The position numbers and the translations under genes are program-made. From assembly GCA_949358305.1 (NCBI GenBank), contig OX442322.1, positions 8,742,001-8,806,000 of the forward strand: 64,000 nucleotides of DNA. Reading direction: 5' to 3'. Each line of letters begins with the position of its first letter. Position 1 is the first letter of the stretch. The notes beneath the pieces were generated by a model. The model was given only the letters and a program-made list of their open reading frames with translations, did no database searches and was not told where the DNA came from. This DNA comes from Strigamia acuminata (taxonomy: Eukaryota; Arthropoda; Chilopoda; Geophilomorpha; Linotaeniidae). Below are positions 11,193 through 20,800 of the stretch, in pieces.

Positions 11193-12699
11193 TGTTGCGA
11201 GCAAGGACGCAACAAAAAGATTAGAAGACTCGCGTTTCACCTCTGAAAATGGTAGAAGATCTTTTTAATTTTAGTCCATAGTTTTGACCATGAGTTTGGG
11301 ACATATCTGAGATGTCCAGTTGCCGGTTTTGACCGACGGTCGCATGCAGAGCAGACCTCGGCGGTTGTCGTGTTGTCGATCGCACCTGGAATTGGTCAGG
11401 GGATATGTCTTTGATCGTTTTGTGGTTGTTTTAGTATTTGTTATTAGTTGTTTACCTCTGTTATTTGCTTTTGAGACGTTTTTGTGTTCGGTTCGGGTTC
11501 CAGTACACTTGTGAATGAGCTGAGTGTATATTCTCAGCATAATCGCCATAGCATAGGTCAACTGGATTCAGGAAACTGTGTATTTATTAGTTTTAAAGAG
11601 GTTTTACATATTGTTTTGACGGTTGCTAACCTTTGCTGGATGTTTTAGTGTTTTGATGCTCATTGGAGACGTGGGACAGCAAGAAACAAACGGTTTTGGG
11701 TGTCCTTGGCATTTGAGTGCACATGAGCGCATTGGGATCGTGTTCGGGAGAGAGAGAGACCAGGAAACGCCTCGTTTGGCTTCCCTGCAACGTCCCCACA
11801 CTGAGTTTGGAAGTCCCAGCGCTGTTGTCATGCCTTGGTCGACCCTGGAAGTCTGTTTGACTCGTTTCTGCTCTCATTCACGGCAGTTAGCAACTGCCTG
11901 GCCGCCATTTTGGAAAGGAGCGGTTCTCTTTGTGTTTGAGCACTGCTGGGAGATTTTCCTAGAACATAGCAAGCTGGGTAGCAATATTTATTTTAATACT
12001 TTGTGATTTTATAGAAGTGTTTTAACTGTACATTTGTTAATTTCACTTAACTTTACAAACAAGTGCAGAGATGAGTATTGAGGTAGGCTGCCTTGCCATT
12101 GGTTGTTAATCTTCTTTTTGCTTTGTTAATTGTTAAGTATATTTTAGATTGAGTTTTGCCTTGGTTTCATTGCTTTATTTTGTCTAAATTCTATTTATGT
12201 TTTAAGAACAAATGTACATAGGTTTTAAGCTATTTTAGTTCAGATTGAATTACGCCATTGTTGCATCATTGCATTGTAGCTTGTTGTTGCTATGATTTAG
12301 TTGCTAGGCGCACTGTTGTTAGAGTAGGTTGCTAAAAGAAGCAATAGTTGTTATCTGTTGTTAAGAATAAAGCCAGTTGATGTGTTTTTACTCTGCTTTG
12401 GGTGAATCATTTCTGATCTGGTTTTCTGCTACAAGAAACATGATAATGAGTGAGTAGAGAGTTTTGCATGCTCTCCTCCTCACTGAAGGCACAAGGTTTT
12501 TTCCCCAGTATCCAGAGAGCTGCTTTAATCACTTCAACTAAATGCAGTTGGGCCTAATTTCTCCAGATGCATTTAGGCCTACAACTTGGGCTGAGAATTC
12601 AACTTGTTTCATCATCCACTATACAGTCTCGGGCGGTTTCCAGAGTTTGGTGACCAATTCGCCAGTCTTTTCCTGTGAGATCCAAGGTTGTTTGCTACA
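11193..12699 (+). repeat. E2 3' LTR, family I (1507 bp)
   Basis: Same length as the 5' LTR with no difference in the stretches compared. It is followed by the target-site duplication TGTGC (12700-12704). Its last ~80 bases, read antisense, stay open for 26 codons and give an unrelated tail to interrupted host frames. Confidence 0.93.
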
Positions 12700-13273
12700 T
12701 GTGCCAACCACATGATGCGACCTTGCAACCACAAGCTCCTTGAAGACAATTGCATTGTCCCGCTCAGCTTGACTTGACTCGTACACACCACACTGACACC
12801 TCCTGGACAAGCTCAACAACAGGAAGGCAAAACTAAATTCTAACTTAATTCAAACAGAAACTCCCCTGCTTTAAGCAGTTATATGGAGTGCAAAACTTAA
12901 ACGCTAACTTAAATACAAAAAAGCACACTTCCCCTCCCCCCAGAAGGAACACATCAAAAACCCAGAAAACAGCCCACCAAAAATACACTTTAATAACTAA
13001 AAATGTTCTTCTTCTTTCAGGCTGTAGCTGTTCAACTTGCACATTGCGTTGTGTTTGACTTGGCAGACTCAGGACGTCAATGGCCGCTCTCACGTGACTC
13101 TCTGGCGTGCGCACTTGATGCCGGCCGCTCACGGAACCAGCCGTACAAACGAACCAACTGGCACGCACCAACCCACTTGAATCACTTGCTGAACATCCAA
13201 ATGACCTCTTTTCCATGCGCGCTGTACACACGTGCACGAAATCCTGGAATCACGGTACCAAAAAACAGCTCCC
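12700..13273 (-). promoter_or_regulatory. E1 leader (minus strand)
   Basis: Continues E1 to the right of the E2 insertion. On the minus strand it holds, after the LTR, a primer-binding site TGGTACCGTGATTCCAGGAT (13241-13260), the anticodon-arm motif ACACAACGCAATGTGC (13039-13054) and the hairpin at 12861-12888 (CTCC, CTGCTTAAAGCAG, GGAG). The bases next to E2 diverge from E2 and E8 more than the rest of the element. No coding sequence is recognised. Confidence 0.8.
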
Positions 13274-14852
13274 TGTAGCAAACAACCTTGGATCTCACAG
13301 GGGAGGACTGGCGAATTGGTCACCAAACTCTGGAAACCGCCCGAGACTGTATAGTGGTTGATGAAACAAGCTGAAATCCTTTCTCTGAGCCCAAGCCTAA
13401 CTTGAAGAAGGATTAGGCCTGACTGCATGAAACTAGGCCTAACTGCATTTAGATGAAGTGATTGGCAAAACCTCTTTAGCTGCTGGGTAGAAATTCTGTG
13501 CTCCCAGGGAGGAGGAGAGCAGGCAAAGCTCTCTACTCACAAGTCATCCTGTTTATTGAAGTAAAATAAACCCAGGAATAATTTATCCAAAGAAGGAGGA
13601 AAAACATCAACTGGCTTTAATACTTAACAACTGATAACAACTGAGTTGCTTCTTTAGCAACCTACTCTTAACAACTGGTCACCTGATTACAATAAATGTC
13701 AGTGACCAAACAATACAGATTTGAATAATAACAATAGTGCCAACAAGGTTTCCGTATATAGACAACAGATGTCAAACTTAACATAAATAAAGGCAAAACT
13801 TAACCTAACACCTTGAAAACAGTATGACCTGTGCAAACAGCACTTCACTTAAACTTAACAGATAATTCAAAGGCTAAAACTAACATTAACTGCACTCAAA
13901 ACACAATGCTGAGCCCAAACCCCAATTGCCACCAAAAGAGGGCGCAAAGTGTCACAAACCTTAACCCGTAACAACCATACAATAACAAAGGTAAAAGCTT
14001 AGATTAACAACCCTTAATATTGGTAATTTATACAAACAATAACTAGTAAATATTCCCTATGTCCAGGTCTCCTCAAAACCCCAAAAGAAATAATAACAGG
14101 GCAACAGTGCAGCACCAAATCCAAGATGGCGACCATGCAACTGCTAAAATGACGTGAATGGAGCCAAACAAGGTCGCGAGCGACTCACAGGCCTTCTCAA
14201 CGATGGATCTGCGTCTTAGAACGGTCAGTACAGCTTTCCCAGTGCTTGGGCATTGAAACCCGACCAATTCAACTCATTTGCAGGACCCACACGACCACGA
14301 GAGGCGTCGCAAGGCGTACGCTCACGCCCGACGCTCGCAAACGCTCACAAACGATGTCCAACGCCCATCCAGCGACCCAAGACACCTGTGGACTACCTTA
14401 AACACCAATACAAGTTAGTATAAATTAAATCACAAGCAAAATAAGCACCAAAAACTACAATTGTGCTTATTTCAGGTTCTTCCCATCTCCCAGTTCACTT
14501 GCGCTATGGCGGCCATCTTGCCGATGCACGCCTATCTCCTTCGCAAGTGAACTGGAAACAGGAGAGAACTTACAAATACTAGAAATAACTCAGAAACGTG
14601 AAAAAGACACATAAATTAATTACAAAAGACTAAAAACACAACTTTCAAACATTCCAGGTGTGGCAGGCGAAGTGACAACCCTCTTGAACTACCAGGATCG
14701 TGACAACAAAGCGGCAAACCAACTGGGCATGTCAGATATGTGTTAAAAATCTATCTAAACTTGACAACAAAATTAAAAAGCCTTTTCTTTCTTTCAGAAG
14801 ATGAACAACGTGAAATCTCCAGATCCTTTTTGTTGCGTTCTTGCTCGCAACA
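13274..14852 (-). repeat. E1 5' LTR, family I (1579 bp, minus strand)
   Basis: On the minus strand it begins TGTTGCGAGCAAGAACGCAA and ends TTGCTACA. It is closer to the E4 3' LTR than to the E2/E8 LTRs, so a non-coding element shares its LTR with a coding one. YY1-like GCCATCTTGG sites lie at 14121-14130 and about 14512-14521. Its right edge abuts the interrupted E3. The matching uninterrupted sequence in E5 reads ATTG then GCTTTTTT (around 21085/21086), so the expected duplication is GCTT(T); the other copy is outside the window. Confidence 0.9.
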
Positions 14853-17800
14853 GCTTTTTTGTCGGAAATTAATTAGGGAGTTCCTGTCTTTAATTGTCTA
14901 CAGTTAGACCTGCGGTTTTTTAAGTAGCTTGCACACGTTTTATTGAGAATTTTCGGCCCAATCCGTGCATACGGTAGTTAGTTGTATTTGAATTTTCTTT
15001 AATCCACTCCCTTTTAATTTGAAATCGCCAACTTATTATACAATAAGCTCTTTGGTCTTGAGTTCTTGTAATTTCCCAGGGTTTTTCCCTTGTTACGTGT
15101 AAACTCTTTGAGAGTTTTTTTAGGCTTACTGACAGGAGCGTCGTCACATTTGCAGATTTTTAGTGGTGTTGGCCAGTTAGTCGTCAGCTTGGGGTCGATT
15201 AACTCCCGCTTTTAGCTTTCTGCCCTACGCTAAAGTTAAATTACTAGCTATTGTGGGCCAACCAGTTCCCTCTTCTCGTCCTTCCCGCCTATCAGAGCGG
15301 CGGTCAGGGGGGTCCTTGAGTGATCTAGCTTCTTCTCGTCATGTGAGCCTGCTCTTGTGTTTGGAATGTGGACGACCTCTGGTCTTTACGTTTTGTGTCC
15401 AATGTCTTTCGTGTGTTGCACGAGTTTCCTCGTGAGATCTGGTGTCGGTCACCTCTCCGCTTCGGGAGAGGGCACACCCGTTTGTATTCGTGTGTTTTTA
15501 GAACGTTTCTTGTTTTTAGAACGAGATTCGTTCTTTTGCTGCTCATGTCAAGCTGAGCGAGCGCTGGCCCGTGAGGTCAGTCGGTTCTTATCTGTCCGTC
15601 AAATTTCTGTTCGGTTAGATTGTGTTACGACTTGTTTGCAAGTGGGTTTGGATTTAGAAAGGCGTGTGACTTCTGTCGGTGCTGGAAGTTTAGAGCAGCC
15701 GATCCGCACCGCCCACTGGGCAAGTCCAGTTTCTGTTGTTGACCGCTACACCCAGTGTCTACCGCTGGTGATGTACGTTCTGCATTTTCGCTGTCTCTTC
15801 GTGGAAACGTCCGTAGCGTTTCATGAGTCTTCATTAGTGATTAGTCTCGCCTTTTATCGTTTAAAAAAAAAGGAAGTTTAGTTATTCTAATTCTTTGGGG
15901 CAACCTTAGAATTTGGACATTTTAGCTTATTCGTTTAGGAAATAGCTTGCTTGCTATTTTTGGGTTGTGGCTAGCTAGCGTGGCGTTAGGGTATAGGTAC
16001 TTGTTTTGGATGGTCGTTCTTGCTGTGCACAGCAAGGACTGCCATTCGATGTGTTTCAGAGGGCAGGTTTGCACTGCCATACTCTGTTAGATGTCGTGTC
16101 CGAGACAATGTCCCTGCGCCTCTTGGCGGCCCCTATTTCTACGTTGGCTTCCCGCGACTGAGTAGTTGTTGTTAGTCTTTCATCCCTAGCTCTGCAGTGA
16201 GGCAGACATGCACTAGGCAGGGAGCCCACTCTAGGATGGGTCGAAGGACGTGTGTGTGCGGCCTTTTTGGCGCCGGCACTCGGCAACACGTTTTAGCCAT
16301 TGGACGACACGTGCTTTCAGTAGAGTGGCGATTTCCGGAAGTCGGCTTGCTGATTGAAGATGTCGTCAATGGGTGTGTGAGCGAGTCAATTGTCGACTTG
16401 CAGTTGCTTACCGGTTCCAGGAATGCGGTTGGCAACTGGCAAGTCCTTGTGCTCATGTCTATGTGTGACGCCCCTCGCAATCAGGGACGTCAAGCAACCC
16501 TCCCTCTTCTCTCGTTTCTCGGTTCAATCATATTGGTTCCGACTCGGGGTGGGCCAAGCGTTCATACGGTAGCCTCCTTATTGGAGCATGGGGTTTTAAC
16601 TAGATCTAGTTTCTATTTCCCCCCTCGGTTAAAGAAGTTTCAGTCTTCGTGGTAGTCTGCTCACAACAGGCTACACGGTGGCCCGAGTGCGGACGCGATG
16701 TCCATCGGGTACCTCTTTGTTCAAGGCGCATTCGTAAAGCGCAGCTCGGTTGAAAGAAAGCCACCGGTTTTAATTTCTTTTCAACGACGTGATTAGTTTT
16801 CGTGAAGGAAGTGTAGCTTCGCTTCATTTGGTTGCAGTTGCACTGCTTCCAACGTTTTTCAGTATCATATGACACCTGTTGATCTTCAAAAAGAAGCAGG
16901 TCCCTTTCCTTTCTTTTCTCGTGGGGAGGAAATGGATTGATTATTTGGGTACGGACTTGTTCCCTCTTCGAAAAAAAAAAGCAGAAAGTTTAGTGTTTTG
17001 GAATTCTTGCTGGTTTTCACAGTTCCGGTTTGCTAGTTTCCTTTGTGAGGCCATACTTGGCCAATAGCTTTAGTGATAATATTGACGTTTTAGCCGGTAT
17101 TTATTTGCACGGAACGTGCTCGTTCTGTTTAGATAATTGAACCGTTTTTCTCTTGTTAGTTAGATAAAGTTGTGGTTGATGGGTCAGCGTGCGCGTGTTT
17201 CCTTGTCGCTGTGGACAAGAGGTCGCAGATGGTTTACACAGTCACCTGACTAAGTCTTTCCTTTTTTCTTTATTCTCTGCTCTTAGCGGTTTCGTGGGTT
17301 CATGTCAAGTCAGGGTGCGGTCAACGCCTTTGCGTGGCAGTTGCTGCGAATGGTTCGCATTGCCTGAGCTTCATGCCTTCTCGTTCTCTTTTTCCTCTTT
17401 CTGGCGTGATCATGTTAGCTAGGTGGTCATGGCTTTGGGTAAGTTGTTAGTTGGTCACTCTTTGCAAAAGAGTGGTGCCTAGGTCTTGACGGCATTTTCT
17501 AGTTCTTCGTACGAATGCTGGGTGGTTGGTCAGACGATAGGTCTGGGTCAACGCATTCATTCCCTTATTTTGCATTTTTCTTGTTTTCTAGAAAAGGGTC
17601 GTCCTTAATAGTTTATTAAGTTTGAGTTCGCAGCTCGTGTTTTCGTGCGGACGGAGGTTTCCGTGGCACGTTGCCACTTGAGCGCTGGCTCGAGGACAAC
17701 GAGGCGGTGAAGTCTGCCGTGTCTCAAGTTTGTTCTTTTTTGCGTTTCAAGTTTCTTCTAGTCTTCATGTATGTCATGTTCCTTGCGAGGCCATGCTCGA

Positions 17801-18314
17801 TCAAGAGTTTTTGTGACAGTTTTCCTTTTTTCGACGACGTTTAGTTTTCGGTTCTGAGACTTCTAACCTCGGTGTTTGGTTGGACGATTGTTTTGGACCA
17901 GCGCCTTTCCTCTCTGACAAGGATTTCTGTTCTCCCATTTTTAGTTTCCGTTTAGTTTAAGCGTCTGTCTACGGGTTGACAGACTGAGTTTTCGGACAAG
18001 CTCCCGCAATGTTCTCACGTCGTTTTGGTTAGAAAACCCGTTCAGTCGGATTTTCTGAAGGTTCTTGCGTGTGCGCCACGTGTCTATTGGCGACGCCGTA
18101 GCCCCTTGGTGTCTGGACTAGGTCATCATGGCACGGCCCTTCTCTTTCTTCTCTCGTGTTCTAAGTTTCTTTTAGTGTCTATGGTTTTGCCTTCGCGACT
18201 TTCACAAAGTCAAGCTTGGCTTCGATACTTTTTCTTTCCGTGCTCTTGGTTTTGATGGGGAATTCCTTCAACAGTTTTCTGCCTTGCCTTCCCTTCTTCT
18301 TTGGCCGGCAACGC
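14853..18314 (+). mobile_element. E3, family II non-autonomous element, internal 3' part
   Basis: Matches 21086-24547 of E5 base for base as far as I compared, including length. The 5' half of E3 lies left of the window, beyond E1. No retroelement protein motif is present. The longest frames, such as 152 codons from a GTG at 16197, also appear in E5, but E6 differs there mainly by amino-acid-changing substitutions. The region contains several small inverted repeats: the 18-base palindrome CTTGCTGTGCACAGCAAG (16019-16036), CACTCTTTGCAAAAGAGTG (17456-17474) and GTCTGTC...GACAGAC near 17965. Confidence 0.88.
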
Positions 18315-19075
18315 TGTTGCGAGCACGCGCAACATGGATTTTTTGCTATCGCAATAGCGGATTTGCTTGAATTGATCAATTATTTAAGTTTGTGTTTAGT
18401 TAATAGTGCAGCTTAAGTTTTGGCTAAATGTTAAATGAATTTCGTGTAGTTTGTGACGTGGGAGTTATGTTTTACCTGATTTAAGCTGTCTTTCTTAAGG
18501 TAATCTTGTATTTTTCCTTTGATTCTTTGGAGTTTTACTGCTTGGATTCGTCCAAAGAGTCGCTGCTGTTAGTTCCTAAGTTAGTTCATTTATTTGAAAC
18601 ACTTTGGCTTAATGTATTACGGTTTTGTGCCTTTTGTAATGATTTTATACTTGAAACTGTGTATTTTCTTGTATACGCTTTATCATTTTGTCACTAGAGG
18701 GACAATTCGCCTCTTGCGAGTGATTGTTGCCACTCGTTGCTCTAATTGTTGTAGGTTGCGCAGCAACTACACTGTGACTGTTATGTAGATTTCTAGGGTT
18801 AAGATATGTAATTTTCTCCTCTCTTTTCTGTGTACTTTTGATAGATATTAACTTTACATTAAATTCGGTTTGTTTATGTGTTATTTGGCATATTAGTGGT
18901 GAGTTCTTCCAGACACTTATTAGGCCACTTTGCAGGGATTTCAAGCAGGATTTCTCCTGCAATGCATCATCTCTTTTGGAGCTCATCACAAGTTCTAGTA
19001 AGTAGGTTTATTTGTTATAAGCTTTTTCTGTTGTCTTCTAGAGTGCCACACGGCCACAAAGCATTGCTAGAAACA
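18315..19075 (+). repeat. E3 3' LTR, family II (761 bp)
   Basis: Begins TGTTGCGAGCACGCGCAACA (inverted repeat TGTTGCG-N6-CGCAACA) and ends GCTAGAAACA. Identical in length to both E5 LTRs. It is preceded by the shared motif TTCTTTGGCCGGCAACGC and followed by E4 coding sequence starting GGCG, the predicted 4-bp duplication. Confidence 0.92.
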
Positions 19076-19329
19076 GGCGCGAGAGTTACCTGAAACAGCT
19101 AAGAAATTTTCATGAAGTCAAGGGTGACTCCCGTTTCAAGAATCCGGAAGTCGACCAGATAGTCTTGCTAGAAAAGGTCGGCTGCAATCCGTACTTCTGG
19201 CCGCTGGCACGGGTCATCGAAGTCCTACCAGGCGAAGATGGTTTTGTGCGCGTCGTGAGAGTGGTTACAGCCAATGGAAAGGAATATCGACGCTCGGTCA
19301 AACACGTAAGGGCTTTGGAGCTGGACTAG
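19076..19329 (+). pseudogene. pol: E4 Gag-Pol C-terminus fragment (BEL/Pao integrase C-terminal region)
   Basis: The frame read from 19078 to the stop TAG at 19327-19329 matches the last ~83 residues of the E12 polyprotein. Shared features are YLKQLRNF, DQIVLLEK, NPYFWPLAR, then a GEDGFVRVVRVV strand and the terminal RALELD. This is the DUF5641-type tail that follows the integrase core in BEL/Pao Pol. The reading frame is intact; the rest of E4 pol is separated from it by E3 and lies left of the window. Codons are more GC-rich than in E12. It shows that E4, whose LTR is family I, was a coding element and so a possible protein donor for E1, E2 and E8. Confidence 0.88.
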
Positions 19330-19350
19330 CGTGGTCGAGTCGCTTAGGCC

Positions 19351-20111
19351 TGTTGCGAGCACGCGCAACATGGATTTTTTGCTATCGCAATAGCGGATTT
19401 GCTTGAATTGATCAATTATTTAAGTTTGTGTTTAGTTAATAGTGCAGCTTAAGTTTTGGCTAAATGTTAAATGAATTTCGTGTAGTTTGTGACGTGGGAG
19501 TTATGTTTTACCTGATTTAAGCTGTCTTTCTTAAGGTAATCTTGTATTTTTCCTTTGATTCTTTGGAGTTTTACTGCTTGGATTCGTCCAAAGAGTCGCT
19601 GCTGTTAGTTCCTAAGTTAGTTCATTTATTTGAAACACTTTGGCTTAATGTATTACGGTTTTGTGCCTTTTGTAATGATTTTATACTTGAAACTGTGTAT
19701 TTTCTTGTATACGCTTTATCATTTTGTCACTAGAGGGACAATTCGCCTCTTGCGAGTGATTGTTGCCACTCGTTGCTCTAATTGTTGTAGGTTGCGCAGC
19801 AACTACACTGTGACTGTTATGTAGATTTCTAGGGTTAAGATATGTAATTTTCTCCTCTCTTTTCTGTGTACTTTTGATAGATATTAACTTTACATTAAAT
19901 TCGGTTTGTTTATGTGTTATTTGGCATATTAGTGGTGAGTTCTTCCAGACACTTATTAGGCCACTTTGCAGGGATTTCAAGCAGGATTTCTCCTGCAATG
20001 CATCATCTCTTTTGGAGCTCATCACAAGTTCTAGTAAGTAGGTTTATTTGTTATAAGCTTTTTCTGTTGTCTTCTAGAGTGCCACACGGCCACAAAGCAT
20101 TGCTAGAAACA
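19351..20111 (+). repeat. E5 5' LTR, family II (761 bp)
   Basis: TGTTGCG...GAAACA ends. It carries the inverted repeat GTTGCGCAGCAAC (about 19791-19803) upstream of an ATTAAA poly(A) signal (19894-19899). No difference from the 3' LTR was seen. Confidence 0.92.
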
Positions 20112-20800
20112 TTTTTGGTGCCGTTTTGCTTGACCAGGATGCAAACCAGATGCGTAGTTGCCGTGAGTTCGAAAATGGCCGAAACGGGCGCCATTTTCAA
20201 GATCAACGATTGCATCAAGAGTTGCGTGGACTGTGTTACGTCCACCACGTCGTGTGCCACAAGCGCAGCAAGTGTGGCTGCCACACACATCGGGAATCGC
20301 CACAAAGAATGGCGATATTTGTTTCAGGAACATCCAGTAAGTCCAGTGCGAGTGCGTTGCATGGCGGAATGCAGATGCCTCAACGTTTTGAGCTGGGCAG
20401 TTCCGTGCGTCATCGGCGTCGTCAGCACAGCACGTGGTTTGGTGTCGTTAATAAAGCGGGACGCCATTGGTCTGATCGTCGATAGCAATCACATCGGGAT
20501 CGTCGGTCAAGAGAGTTTTGCAAAGATTTTCCGAGTTTTCGTGTGCCCAGCTAGTTGTACAGAACGAGGCTGTGTCCACACAGACGTGCGCCGTCTCACA
20601 AGCGACGCGGTCAAGATTCCAGTCGAGTTGTTTCGTCTTCAGCAGAGCCAGTTTTCTCAGGCAGAATGGACGATCCAGCAAAGAGATTCGTGCCGTCAGC
20701 GCACACAGAATGGTCACCGAGTTTGGAAGAGTCACTCTTCAAGCGTCAGTCGACCGCCAGTTAAACACAACGCAATGTACTAGAGTCGGCAATGAAGATT
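20112..20800 (+). promoter_or_regulatory. E5 leader: split tRNA-His-like primer site and anticodon-arm motif
   Basis: Only four bases separate the LTR from TGGTGCCG (20116-20123). After eight extra bases (TTTTGCTT) the sequence resumes GACCAGGAT, so the primer site looks like the family I/III site split by an insertion. A YY1-like GCCATTTTC is at 20190. ACACAACGCAATGTAC is at 20765-20780. A long frame runs from the LTR through the leader to a stop at 20781-20783. E6 keeps a similar frame with in-frame gaps but many residue changes, so I do not call it a gene. Confidence 0.65.

Larger units (their letters stand above)
4162..12699 (+). mobile_element. E2, complete non-autonomous family I element (8538 bp)
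   Basis: Two 1507-bp LTRs (4162-5668, 11193-12699) enclose 5524 bp without any retroelement protein domain. The insertion is flanked by the 5-bp target-site duplication TGTGC (4157-4161 and 12700-12704). Removing it rejoins E1, which it entered in the opposite orientation. E8 is a nearly identical second copy. The element keeps LTR tips, a tRNA-His-type primer site and leader motifs, so it is best described as a large non-autonomous LTR retrotransposon (LARD-like) depending on proteins from a coding relative such as E4. It is one of the youngest insertions here. Confidence 0.93.

Noticed and set aside
19914-20783. 289-codon frame spanning the E5 LTR and leader (279 codons in E6 at 26042-26881)
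   Set aside because: It begins inside the LTR and crosses the primer-binding site. Alignment shows mostly residue-changing differences, and other frames in the same stretch are also open.
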